64,000 nucleotides of DNA, taken from positions 232,860-296,859 of the forward strand of contig NZ_FNOR01000004.1 in assembly GCF_900107095.1 (NCBI RefSeq), given 5' to 3'. Each line of letters begins with the position of its first letter. Within the stretch, counting starts at the first letter, position 1. Below, piece by piece: positions 9,328 through 17,426 of this stretch. The position numbers and the translations under genes are program-made. This stretch comes from Collimonas sp. OK242. GTDB taxonomy: Bacteria > Pseudomonadota > Gammaproteobacteria > Burkholderiales > Burkholderiaceae_D. The notes beneath the pieces were generated by a model. That model was not told the origin of the DNA. It made no database searches and worked only from the letters and a program-made list of their open reading frames with translations.

Positions 9328-10041
9328 TCAGTGCGCCATTTGCAGGCCATACACCAGCGCTGCCAGCACGCCGCCGGTTATCGAACCTACCACCGGTACC
9401 AATGCATAACCCCAGTCGCTATCGCGTTTGCCCGGGATCGGCAGCAGTGCGTGCATCAAGCGTGGCCCCAGGTCGCGGGCCGGATTGATCGCATAGCCGG
9501 TGGTGCCTCCTAAAGAGACGCCGATACTCATCACCAGCAAGGCGACCGGCAAGGCATCCAGTGCGCCCAGTCCCATCTTCGGCGAAGCGATATTCAATAC
9601 GCAATAGACCAGCACGAAAGTACCCACCACTTCGGAAACCACATTGCCGAAGGTATTGCGGATCGCGGGGGCTGTGCAAAACGCCGCCAGCTTGAGATTA
9701 CCGTCCGAGGTCGCTGCAAAGTGGTTGCGATACACCAGCCACACCAGGAAAGCCCCCATCATCCCGCCCAACATCTGCGACAGGATGTAGCCCGGTACGC
9801 TGGCCCAGGCAAACTTGCCGGCCACCGCCAGCGCCAGCGTTACCGCCGGGTTAAGATGCGCGCCACTGGATGAGGCAGCGACGAAAACCCCGACAAACAC
9901 CGCCATCGCCCAACCGACGGTGATCACAATCAGGCCGCTACCGTTGCCGTGAGTTTTACTCAAGAGAACGTTGGCAACCACGCCGTTGCCAAGCAAGACA
10001 ATCAGGGCGGTGCCCACGAATTCAGCTAAAAAAGGAGTCAT
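9328..10041 (-). CDS. glpF: Glycerol facilitator (aquaglyceroporin) GlpF
   Basis: GlpF lets glycerol diffuse across the inner membrane before phosphorylation by GlpK. The 237-residue product has six membrane segments and the two half-helix NPA motifs: SGAHLNPAVTLAL near residues 60-72 and GYAINPARDLGPR near 183-195. The Asp after the second motif (NPARD) is characteristic of glycerol channels as opposed to water-only aquaporins. It is shorter than E. coli GlpF (281). It ends a minus-strand series glpD, glpK, glpF; about 106 bases lie between glpK and glpF. Confidence 0.95.
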   Translation of the reverse strand: MTPFLAEFVGTALIVLLGNGVVANVLLSKTHGNGSGLIVITVGWAMAVFVGVFVAASSSGAHLNPAVTLALAVAGKFAWASVPGYILSQMLGGMMGAFLVWLVYRNHFAATSDGNLKLAAFCTAPAIRNTFGNVVSEVVGTFVLVYCVLNIASPKMGLGALDALPVALLVMSIGVSLGGTTGYAINPARDLGPRLMHALLPIPGKRDSDWGYALVPVVGSITGGVLAALVYGLQMAH

Positions 10042-10147
10042 GACAAACTCTTTCGGAAATAGGAAGTGAGAAGAACGCAGATTCTGGTCTGCGCTCTGTT
10101 CTTTTCTGTTCGGTTTTTTATCTAACCGCGTGGGCTACGGCTGGCTC

Positions 10148-11644
10148 TCAGGAATCTGCCCAGACCGTCGCCGCTGCAATCGCCCGCTGCCAGCCTTTGA
10201 TGCTGGCCTGCACTTCTGCCGCCGGCAGCGACGGCTTGAAGCGCTGGTCGAGCTGCCACTGACCTTGCACATCGCCGGTGCTGCTCCAGTAGCCGACCGC
10301 CAAACCGGCCAGATAGGCCGCGCCCAGTGCGGTGGTTTCCGTCACTTTCGGCCGCACCACATCCACGCCCAGGATGTCGGCCTGGAATTGCATCAGCAGA
10401 TTGTTGGCAGTGGCGCCGCCGTCGACCCGCAGTTCCGGAATCACGATGCCGGCGTCGGCTTCCATCGCCTTCAACACATCCATGGTCTGATAGGCGATGC
10501 TATCGAGCGCCGCCCGCGCATAGTGCGCAGACGTGGTGCCGCGGGTAATGCCGAAGATGGTGCCGCGTGCATGCGGATTCCAATGCGGTGCGCCGAGGCC
10601 GGCAAAAGCCGGCACCAGGTACACGCCGTCACTGCTCTTGACGCTGCGCGCCAGCGCTTCGATTTCGGTGGAAGTCTTGATGATGCCGAGACCATCGCGC
10701 AACCATTGCACCACTGCGCCGCCGATGAAGATGCTGCCTTCCAGCGCGTAGTTGACTTCGTTGCCGATTTTCCAGGCCACCGTGGTCAGCAGATTGTTTT
10801 TCGAGATGATCGGCCTGGTGCCTGTGTTCATCACCATGAAGCAACCGGTGCCGTAGGTATTCTTGACCATGCCAGGCTGAGTGCACATCTGGCCGAACAA
10901 GGCGGCCTGCTGGTCGCCCGCAATCCCGGCCAGAGGAATTTCAGAACCGAAACCGGAAATTTCGGTGTGACCGTAGACTTCGCTGGAGGAGCGTACTTCC
11001 GGCAGCATGCTGCGCGGTACGCCCATGATCTCGAGCAGCTCGTCATCCCACTGCATGGTGTGGATATTGAACAGCATGGTGCGCGAAGCATTCGATACGT
11101 CGGTCAGATGCAGTTTGCCGCGCGTCATATTCCATACCAGCCAGGTATCGATGGTGCCGAACGCCAGACGCCCTTGATCGGCCAGCTTTTGCGCGCCTTC
11201 GACGTTCTTCAGTATCCAGCGGATCTTGGTCGCGGAAAAATAGGAATCCACCAGCAAGCCGGTCTTGGCGCGGATGGTTTCTCCCAGGCCGTCGGCTTTC
11301 AGCTGATCGCAGAATGCGGCTGTGCGACGGTCTTGCCAGACGATGGCGTTATAGACAGCCTTGCCGGTTTCGCGGTCCCAGACTACGGTCGTTTCACGCT
11401 GGTTGGTAATGCCGATGGCGGCAATCGAAGTACCGTTCAAACCGACGTTGGTCGAGGCCTCGGCCGCAACCCCGACCTGGGTCGACCAGATTTCCTGCGG
11501 GTCATGTTCAACCCAGCCAGGCTGCGGATAGATCTGGCGGAATTCTTTCTGTGCTGAAGAAACGATGTTGCCTTGACGGTCGAACAGGATGGCGCGCGAG
11601 CTGGTAGTCCCTTGATCCAGGGCTAAAATGTATTTGTCTTTCAA
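10148..11644 (-). CDS. glpK: Glycerol kinase
   Basis: GlpK phosphorylates glycerol to sn-glycerol 3-phosphate with ATP, trapping it in the cytoplasm. The 498-residue product (E. coli 502) shows the FGGY-kinase N-terminus [42 protein letters not shown] and the C-terminal [20 protein letters not shown]. Translation appears to begin at a TTG codon (11642-11644): no ATG or GTG fits the conserved N-terminus, and GGAG lies eight bases upstream. glpD lies upstream on the same strand, 149 bases away. Confidence 0.97.
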   Translation of the reverse strand: MKDKYILALDQGTTSSRAILFDRQGNIVSSAQKEFRQIYPQPGWVEHDPQEIWSTQVGVAAEASTNVGLNGTSIAAIGITNQRETTVVWDRETGKAVYNAIVWQDRRTAAFCDQLKADGLGETIRAKTGLLVDSYFSATKIRWILKNVEGAQKLADQGRLAFGTIDTWLVWNMTRGKLHLTDVSNASRTMLFNIHTMQWDDELLEIMGVPRSMLPEVRSSSEVYGHTEISGFGSEIPLAGIAGDQQAALFGQMCTQPGMVKNTYGTGCFMVMNTGTRPIISKNNLLTTVAWKIGNEVNYALEGSIFIGGAVVQWLRDGLGIIKTSTEIEALARSVKSSDGVYLVPAFAGLGAPHWNPHARGTIFGITRGTTSAHYARAALDSIAYQTMDVLKAMEADAGIVIPELRVDGGATANNLLMQFQADILGVDVVRPKVTETTALGAAYLAGLAVGYWSSTGDVQGQWQLDQRFKPSLPAAEVQASIKGWQRAIAAATVWADS

Positions 11645-11793
11645 CTTGTCTACTCCAAGGTTAGTGAATCCGCTTACGCGGACCGGGGTGACTTTGACCC
11701 GGAGATGGTTCCGGATCCGCCTTTTTTATCTTCCGACGTAACTACTGAACGTGGCTACTGAACAACGGCACTACCGCCCCATCGGGCAAAACT

Positions 11794-13323
11794 TCATGCG
11801 GGCATGACGGCCGGCGCCGGCGCTTGCTGCCGCTCCAGCCAGCGATTCAAACGATCGACAGCAACCGCGTCAAACCGCAATCCCAGCTTGGAACGGCGCC
11901 ACAGGATATCGTCCGCGGTCAGCGCCCATTCGTTGCGCATCAGATAGCGGACTTCCGCCTCATATAGATCCGCGCCGAACAATTCGCCCAATCCCGCCAT
12001 GTCGTGAATCCCGGCCAGCAGGCGCGCGGCGCGGGTGCCGTAGGCACGCGCGTAACGCGCCCCCAGGACGGTCGGTAGCCATGCGTGGCGTTGTTGGAAA
12101 ATACGCCGGAATTCTGCAAAATCGGCATTGGCGATATCGCCGCCAGGCAGCGCTTCGTCGGCTGTCCAATGCGCTTTCATATAGCCGAACAACGGTTGCA
12201 AGTGCTCCATGGCTTCTTCCGCCAGACGCCGGTAAGTGGTTATTTTTCCGCCGAATACCGACAGCACCGGCGCCTGCCCTTCCTCGGCTTTCAGCTCCAG
12301 TCGGTAATCGCGCGTGACCGCAGACGGGTTGGCGATTTCCTCTTCCAGCAAGGGCCGCACGCCGGCATAGGACCAGACCACCTGCGATGGCGTTACCGCC
12401 GCCTCGAAATAGCGGCTGACCGATTCACACAGGTAAGCCGTCTCTTCAGCGGAAATCTCAACCTTGCTCGGATCGCCGCTGTACTCGACATCGGTGGTGC
12501 CGATCAGAGTGAAATCGGTCTCATAAGGAATTGCAAAGACGATGCGCTTGTCGGGATTCTGGAAGATGTAAGCGTGATCGTGATCGAACAAGCGTTTGGT
12601 GACGATATGACTGCCTTTGACCAGGCGGATTTGGTGCTGCGCAGAAGTATGCAAGGCGCCGCTCAACAAACTGGCGACCCAGGGGCCGGCGGCGTTGACG
12701 ATGCAACGCGCCTTGATTTCCGTGGTCTCGCCGGTCAAGCTCGACTGTAAGGTGGTATCCCAGTATTGCTTGCCCCGTTTGGCTTCGATCAGGCGGGTTT
12801 TAGTCAGGATGGTGGCGCCGCGTTCCTTGGCGTCCATCGCATTGAGAACCACCAGACGCGCATCTTGCACCGCTGCGTCGGAATAGACAAAACCTTTGGT
12901 CAAGGTTTTTTTCAGCGGCGCGCCGGCGACATGCTTGCGAAAATCGATAGCGCGCGAGCCGGCCAGCAATTCACGCTTGGCCAGGTTATCGTACAAGAAC
13001 ATGCCGGCGCGTATCATCCAGGCCGGCCGCAAGCTCGATACATGCGGCATCACGAAACGCAACGGCGCGATGATATGCGGCGCCAGGCGCAGTAAGCGCT
13101 CGCGCTCCTGCAGCGCCTTGCGAACCAGGCTGAATTCGTAGTGTTCCAGGTAGCGCAGGCCGCCGTGGATCAGTTTGGTGCTGGCCGATGAGGTATGCGA
13201 CGCCAGATCGTCCTGTTCGCAAAGCAACACGCTCAGCCCGCGTCCTGCGGCGTCGCGCGCAATCCCGGCGCCGTTAACGCCGCCGCCCACCACCAGCAAA
13301 TCAACAATTTCACTTGATGCCAC
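11794..13323 (-). CDS. glpD: Aerobic glycerol-3-phosphate dehydrogenase
   Basis: GlpD is an FAD-dependent membrane-associated enzyme that oxidises sn-glycerol 3-phosphate to dihydroxyacetone phosphate and feeds electrons to ubiquinone. The dinucleotide fold DLLVVGGGVNGAGIARDAAG is at the N-terminus, followed by SSASTKLIHGGLRYLEHYEF and a C-terminal LSVFGGKITTYRRLAEEA. I place the start at a GTG (13321-13323) with AAGGAGA five bases upstream, giving 509 residues (E. coli 501). The frame stays open to 13458, but the extra 45 residues are non-conserved and would cover the operator region. Confidence 0.95.
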   Translation of the reverse strand: MASSEIVDLLVVGGGVNGAGIARDAAGRGLSVLLCEQDDLASHTSSASTKLIHGGLRYLEHYEFSLVRKALQERERLLRLAPHIIAPLRFVMPHVSSLRPAWMIRAGMFLYDNLAKRELLAGSRAIDFRKHVAGAPLKKTLTKGFVYSDAAVQDARLVVLNAMDAKERGATILTKTRLIEAKRGKQYWDTTLQSSLTGETTEIKARCIVNAAGPWVASLLSGALHTSAQHQIRLVKGSHIVTKRLFDHDHAYIFQNPDKRIVFAIPYETDFTLIGTTDVEYSGDPSKVEISAEETAYLCESVSRYFEAAVTPSQVVWSYAGVRPLLEEEIANPSAVTRDYRLELKAEEGQAPVLSVFGGKITTYRRLAEEAMEHLQPLFGYMKAHWTADEALPGGDIANADFAEFRRIFQQRHAWLPTVLGARYARAYGTRAARLLAGIHDMAGLGELFGADLYEAEVRYLMRNEWALTADDILWRRSKLGLRFDAVAVDRLNRWLERQQAPAPAVMPA

Positions 13324-13370
13324 AGCTATCTCCTTGTGTCGGTAACGCGCTAATCGGACAAAATCAATTA

Positions 13371-13384
13371 TTGCCAATTGGCAA
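13371..13384. promoter_or_regulatory. Perfect 14-bp palindrome in the glpD leader
   Basis: TTGCCAATTGGCAA is a perfect palindrome about 50 bases upstream of the glpD GTG. It does not resemble the GlpR site, so it may bind a second regulator or form a small RNA hairpin. The binding factor is unknown. Confidence 0.45.
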
Positions 13385-13441
13385 AATGGTATGCCTGCAA
13401 TGTCACCGCACATCATAGAATATTTATATTCGAAAGTATAT

Positions 13442-13457
13442 TGTTCGAATTCGAACA
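13442..13457. promoter_or_regulatory. GlpR-type operator upstream of glpD
   Basis: TGTTCGAATTCGAACA is a perfect 16-bp palindrome. With flanking bases (minus strand AATGTTCGAATTCGAACAAT) it closely fits the E. coli GlpR operator, whose half-site contains WATKTTCG as I remember it. It lies about 120 bases upstream of the glpD start and beside a TATACT hexamer, a position suited to repression. A related half-site, TATTCGAAAGTATA, adjoins it toward glpD. Confidence 0.75.
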
Positions 13458-13486
13458 TTGATAATCGTTTATATTTATCAAAAGAA

Positions 13487-13505
13487 ATTATTCGATAGCA
13501 ATAAA
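13487..13505. promoter_or_regulatory. Possible second GlpR operator
   Basis: ATTATTCGATAGCAATAAA is an imperfect palindrome keeping the TTCGAT core of the GlpR site, 30 bases beyond the perfect one. Paired operators would allow cooperative binding. The match is weaker. Confidence 0.35.
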
Positions 13506-13745
13506 CTTAATTTCTTATAGACAATTTCTATGCCAGCATCCCACCAGATAATCGGAAAATGACCATCCAGGCTGGAAGCAGCGCAAACCATGTACTTTGG
13601 GCAAGGGAAATGGGCGCAGGCAGTGCCGGGCGGCGCACGAATGGCGCTGCGGATGAGTAAATACGTCAATGAGTACGCCAACGAGTAGGCCAGCGAACCT
13701 TAAGGCAGGCGCGTTTTACATTTTTTCAGTTGGGGCACATGCAGG

Positions 13746-14543
13746 CTAAGTTGCTGCTGAACCGCTCTCTGCGACAAACACATCGATTTTCGCTTCCGCG
13801 AAAATGCCAGCCATTTCTTCCGGCACCGGCCGGTCGGTAAACAGTGCATTCACCTTAGAAATATCGCCAAGCCGCACCAGCGCAGGCCGCCAGAATTTCG
13901 AATGATCGGCGACCAGGAATACGGTGCGCGAATGCTCGATGATCGCTTCGGAAACCCGCACTTCGCGATAGTCGAAATCGCGCAAGGTGCCGTCGGCTTC
14001 GATGCTGGAGATGCCGATGATGCCGAAATCGACCTTGAAGCGGCGGATGAAATCGATGGTTTCTTCGCCGGTAATCCCCAGGTCGCGGGCACGGACTACG
14101 CCGCCTGTGATGATCACCTCGCAGCCCGGATAGCCGCTCATGATCGCCGCCACGTTCAGGTTGTTGGTGATCACGCGCAGATTACGGCGCCGGCTCAGGG
14201 CTTTGGCGACTTCTTCATTGGTGGTGCCGAGGTTGATGAAGAGCGTCGCCTGGTCTGGAATATGTTCCACCACTAAAGCGGCGATACGGCGCTTTTCTTC
14301 CGAATACAAACCCTGTCTTGCACCGTAGGCGATATTCTCGGCGCTGGAAGGCAGTCCGACGCCGCCGTGATAACGCTGCAACAGGTTCATCTCCGCCAGC
14401 AAATTGATGTCGCGCCGGATCGTCTGCTGCGTGATCTGGAACCGTGTGGCCAGATGCTCTACCGTGACGAAACCGTCACGTTGCACATAACTCAACAACT
14501 CCTGCTGACGTGCATTTAGCTTTAGCGTTGATATCTCTGGCAT
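13746..14543 (-). CDS. glpR: DeoR-family glycerol-3-phosphate regulon repressor GlpR
   Basis: GlpR represses glycerol genes and is released by glycerol 3-phosphate. The product is 265 residues from the ATG at 14543 (E. coli 252). A DeoR-type helix-turn-helix occupies about residues 6-57 (NARQQELLSYVQRDGFVTVE, then QQTIRRDINLLAEMNLLQRY). A DeoR sensor domain follows, with INLGTTNEEVAKAL, NNLNVAAIM and the phosphosugar-binding GIIGISSIEADGTLRDFD. AGGG sits just upstream of the chosen ATG; in-frame starts at 14561 and 14642 lack ribosome sites. It is upstream of and co-oriented with glpD and divergent from the LacI-type gene. Confidence 0.93.
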   Translation of the reverse strand: MPEISTLKLNARQQELLSYVQRDGFVTVEHLATRFQITQQTIRRDINLLAEMNLLQRYHGGVGLPSSAENIAYGARQGLYSEEKRRIAALVVEHIPDQATLFINLGTTNEEVAKALSRRRNLRVITNNLNVAAIMSGYPGCEVIITGGVVRARDLGITGEETIDFIRRFKVDFGIIGISSIEADGTLRDFDYREVRVSEAIIEHSRTVFLVADHSKFWRPALVRLGDISKVNALFTDRPVPEEMAGIFAEAKIDVFVAESGSAAT

Positions 14544-14672
14544 GAACCCTGTCCCGTGCATATTTTTCAAAGTTTTTTTATTATGATTGGAATTCCGCAG
14601 CATGGGGATAATCCAGTCCGGATTGTAGCGGACTAATTCCACCCGACGCGACAGATTTGCATGGCAACTCGT

Positions 14673-14694
14673 AAAATGGTAACGGTGTCATTTT
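14673..14694. promoter_or_regulatory. LacI-type operator in front of the regulator gene
   Basis: AAAATGGTAAC followed by GGTGTCATTTT is an imperfect palindrome (8 of 11 positions match between arms) centred on CG, as is usual for LacI-family sites. Its AAATGG half-site recurs in the two operators at 15825-15867, which suggests that the regulator controls its own gene. It could also affect the divergent glpR promoter. Confidence 0.55.
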
Positions 14695-14715
14695 CATTGG
14701 TGTTAAAATTTCACA

Positions 14716-15789
14716 ATGGAAAAAGAATCCCTGTTAAGTTCAGTCGTTGCCGATGTCACGGCCCGCCGCAAAGGAAGCCGCAAAACCGGTGGCTTTACCT
14801 TGCGCGACGTGGCCAAGCTGGCCGGCGTGGCGCCGATCACAGCTTCGCGCGCGCTGAACACGCCGGATGTAGTTTCCTCCAAGGTGCTGCAGAAAGTCCA
14901 GGCCGCGGTACAGCAAACCGGCTATGTGCCAAACCTGCTCGCGGGTGCGCTGGCGTCACAGAAAAGCCGCCTGGTCGCGGCGGTGGTTCCCACTCTGTCC
15001 GGACCGATGTTCCTGGAAACCGTGGAATCGCTGACCGACACCCTGGCCGCAGCCGGCTATCAGGTCATGCTGGGTCAAAGCGGTTATGAAAATTCGCGCG
15101 AGGACGCCCTGCTCGACGCCATCATCGGTCGCAGGCCCGACGGCATCGTGCTGACCGGCATCAACCGTTCGGCGCAAGCACGCCGGCGCTTGCTGGCGAG
15201 CGGCATTCCGGTGGTTGAAACCTGGGATCTGACGCCCACCCCGGTCGACATGCTGGTCGGCTTTTCCCATGAAAAAATCGGCACCGCAGTGGCGCAATAC
15301 CTCCATGCCGCCGGCCGCCGCCGGGTTGCCGCCATCGGCGCCAACGACGACCGCAGCCGACGCCGCATCAGCGCTTTTTCCAAAGAAGCAATCCGGCTCG
15401 GCATGGCGTCGGCGCAAGTAAGCGACATTCCCTCCTGCGAAGTGGCCGCGCCCACCACACTAGGCAACGGTCGCAGCGGGCTGAAAGAATTGCTGTCGCA
15501 CACACCTGATATCGACGCTGTGTTTTGCAGCTCTGACATGCTGGCGCTTGGCGTCATGATTGAAGCCCAAGCCAGCGGCATCGCCATTCCTGAAAAGCTG
15601 GCGGTGATAGGCCTGGGCGACCTCGGTTTTTCACGCGATCTACAGCCGCCCCTGACCACGGTGCGCATCGACGGCACGGTAATCGGCAGCACTGCTGCGC
15701 GCTTCATTATCGCCCGCTCCGAAGGCAAAAGCGTCGCCGAACCGATCTGCGACATCGGCTTCACCATCATAGAGCGCGCCAGCGTTTAA
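14716..15789 (+). CDS. LacI-family regulator of the adjacent uronate/glucarate operon
   Basis: This 357-residue protein has a LacI-type DNA-binding domain: TLRDVAKLAGVAPITASRAL near residues 28-47, then a hinge helix region ending GYVPNLLAGALASQKS. A periplasmic-binding-protein-like sensor follows, with PDGIVLTG, FCSSDMLALG and IPEKLAVIGLGDLGFS. It most resembles GntR-type (gluconate) members of the family. Position and shared operator half-sites suggest it represses the operon starting at 15979 and responds to a sugar acid; the ligand is not deducible. The ATG has little or no Shine-Dalgarno, and a TAAAAT lies only 7-12 bases upstream. Confidence 0.9.
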   Translation: MEKESLLSSVVADVTARRKGSRKTGGFTLRDVAKLAGVAPITASRALNTPDVVSSKVLQKVQAAVQQTGYVPNLLAGALASQKSRLVAAVVPTLSGPMFLETVESLTDTLAAAGYQVMLGQSGYENSREDALLDAIIGRRPDGIVLTGINRSAQARRRLLASGIPVVETWDLTPTPVDMLVGFSHEKIGTAVAQYLHAAGRRRVAAIGANDDRSRRRISAFSKEAIRLGMASAQVSDIPSCEVAAPTTLGNGRSGLKELLSHTPDIDAVFCSSDMLALGVMIEAQASGIAIPEKLAVIGLGDLGFSRDLQPPLTTVRIDGTVIGSTAARFIIARSEGKSVAEPICDIGFTIIERASV

Positions 15790-15814
15790 CCCCCCATCAT
15801 CTCAAAAATAAGCG

Positions 15815-15843
15815 TTGACAGCCAAAAATGGGACCGCTACCAT
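15815..15843 (+). promoter_or_regulatory. Sigma-70 promoter of the uronate operon
   Basis: A perfect -35 hexamer TTGACA (15815-15820) is followed after exactly 17 bases by TACCAT (15838-15843, four of six matches to TATAAT). Transcription would start near 15850 and leave a leader of about 130 bases before the gene at 15979. The -10 lies inside the first LacI-type operator, so repressor binding would block polymerase directly. Confidence 0.7.
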
Positions 15844-15867
15844 TTGAATTGGTAGCGGTCCCATTTT
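15825..15867. promoter_or_regulatory. Two mirrored LacI-type operators forming a perfect inverted repeat
   Basis: AAAATGGGACCGCTACCA (15825-15842) and its exact reverse complement (15850-15867) are separated by seven bases. Each arm, with adjoining bases, is itself a pseudo-palindrome of LacI type (AAATGGGACC/GCTACCATTT, 8 of 10 symmetric, CG at the centre). So this is probably two operators with centres 25 bp apart. Transcribed from the upstream gene, the same sequence would form an 18-bp hairpin ending in TTTT and could also act as a terminator. Confidence 0.7.
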
Positions 15868-15978
15868 GTAAAAATTTGCATCCAAAACCATGGCGAGCGC
15901 AACCGGTTCACGGCAATGCGACGCGAACGCCGGCAGCATAACCCTAGTCGATATCCACTTAGCCACAGGCAGCCTTAC

Positions 15979-17334
15979 ATGACATCATCGAGCACGCAGC
16001 TTCCGGTACCGAGCACTCCCCTCATCGTCGACATGCGCGTGGTGCCGGTCGCCGGGCGCGACAGCATGCTGCTCAATCTGAGCGGCGCGCACGGCCCCTA
16101 TTTCACGCGCAACATCGTGATCCTCACCGACAACGCTGGCAATACCGGTGTCGGTGAAGTGCCGGGCGGCGAGCGCATCCGGCAAACGCTCGAAGATGCA
16201 CGCCCGCTGCTGCTAGGCAAGGCCATCGGCAACTATCAAGCTGTCCTGAACAGTGCCCGCAGCGCATTCAGCGATCGCGATGCCGGCGGCCGCGGCTTGC
16301 AGACTTTCGATCTGCGCATCGCGATCCATGCGGTGACGGCGCTTGAAGCCGCCCTGCTCGACCTGCTGGGAAAATTCCTCGGCGTACCGGTAGCGGCCTT
16401 ACTGGGCGAAGGCCAGCAACGCGAGGCGGTGAAGATGCTGGGCTACCTGTTTTACATTGGCGATCGCACAGTCACCGACCTGCCTTACGCCAGCGAGCCG
16501 GATGCCGACGACGATTGGCTGCGCCTGCGCCATCAGCCGGCACTTGCCGCGCAAGCGGTGGTGGCACTGGCGGAAGCGGCCTATCAACGTTACGGCTTCA
16601 ACGATTTCAAGCTGAAGGGCGGCGTGCTGCGCGGCGAAGATGAAATGGAAGCCGTGACGGCGCTGGCGGAGCGCTTCCCGCAAGCGCGCATCACGCTCGA
16701 TCCGAACGGTGGCTGGCTGCTCAAGGATGCAATCCGCCTGTGCCGCGACCAGCATGCCGTGCTGGCTTATGCCGAAGATCCATGCGGCGCCGAGAACGGT
16801 TTTTCCGGACGCGAAGTCATGGCCGAGTTCCGCCGCGCGACCGGCTTGCAGACTGCCACCAACATGATCGCTACCGACTGGCGCGAAATGGGCCATGCGA
16901 TCCAGCTGCAATCAGTCGACATTCCACTGGCCGATCCGCATTTCTGGACCATGCAGGGTTCGGTCCGGGTGGCGCAGATGTGCCATGAATGGGGCCTGAC
17001 CTGGGGTTCGCATTCCAACAACCATTTTGATATCTCGCTGGCGATGTTCACGCACGTGGCTGCAGCCGCGCCTGGCAACATCACTGCCATCGATACCCAT
17101 TGGATCTGGCAGGACGGCCAGCGCCTGACCAAGGAGCCGCTGCAAATCGTCGGCGGCATGATAAACGTGCCGAAAAAACCCGGTCTCGGCATCGAGCTCG
17201 ACCTGGCAGAGCTGGAGGCAGCGCATCAGCTGTATCGCAACATGGGACTGGGTGCGCGCGATGACGCCATCGCCATGCAATACCTGATCCCCGGCTGGAA
17301 ATTCGACAACAAAAAACCTTGCCTGCTGCGTTAG
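15979..17334 (+). CDS. gudD: Glucarate dehydratase
   Basis: GudD is an enolase-superfamily enzyme that dehydrates D-glucarate to 5-keto-4-deoxy-D-glucarate in the cytoplasm. The 451-residue product (E. coli 446) keeps the KxK catalytic pair at K211/K213 in [16 protein letters not shown]. Mg2+ ligands lie in TLDPNGGW and YAEDPCG, and the His-containing [20 protein letters not shown] has the likely catalytic His near 349. The ATG at 15979 matches the family N-terminus; an upstream in-frame start at 15916 adds 21 non-conserved residues. First gene of the operon. The next pathway enzymes (5-keto-4-deoxyglucarate dehydratase or aldolase) are not in this window. Confidence 0.95.
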   Translation: MTSSSTQLPVPSTPLIVDMRVVPVAGRDSMLLNLSGAHGPYFTRNIVILTDNAGNTGVGEVPGGERIRQTLEDARPLLLGKAIGNYQAVLNSARSAFSDRDAGGRGLQTFDLRIAIHAVTALEAALLDLLGKFLGVPVAALLGEGQQREAVKMLGYLFYIGDRTVTDLPYASEPDADDDWLRLRHQPALAAQAVVALAEAAYQRYGFNDFKLKGGVLRGEDEMEAVTALAERFPQARITLDPNGGWLLKDAIRLCRDQHAVLAYAEDPCGAENGFSGREVMAEFRRATGLQTATNMIATDWREMGHAIQLQSVDIPLADPHFWTMQGSVRVAQMCHEWGLTWGSHSNNHFDISLAMFTHVAAAAPGNITAIDTHWIWQDGQRLTKEPLQIVGGMINVPKKPGLGIELDLAELEAAHQLYRNMGLGARDDAIAMQYLIPGWKFDNKKPCLLR

Positions 17335-17426
17335 CGCGGCAACCGGTGGCGTCAATGAATCCACAACAGACGCATCATGCCAGCCTGCATGCCCATTCAT
17401 CGCATGACCAGCAATGAGGAAGCACC

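Larger units (their letters stand above)
13324..13745. other. glpR-glpD intergenic region with regulatory palindromes
   Basis: This 420-base stretch has no convincing gene; a 67-codon minus-strand frame (13478-13681) has no family resemblance. The AT-rich half next to glpD carries the operators listed separately and a TATACT hexamer on the minus strand that could be the glpD -10. The half nearer the end of glpR shows nothing I can name. Confidence 0.6.

Noticed and set aside
10130..11557. 475-codon open frame on the plus strand
   Set aside because: It lies opposite glpK, is rich in His/Arg/Gln as antisense frames of GC-rich genes are, and has no family motif.
11742..11763. Direct repeat CTACTGAAC twice, 13 bases apart, between glpD and glpK
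   Set aside because: Only two short copies, not symmetric and not matching any operator I know; probably chance.
13478..13681. 67-codon minus-strand frame between glpR and glpD
   Set aside because: No ribosome site, no recognisable domain, and it lies in an intergenic region.
15825..15867. Reading the inverted repeat only as a terminator of the LacI-type gene
   Set aside because: The strong promoter overlapping it and the LacI-like symmetry of each arm argue for operators first; termination is kept as a second role.
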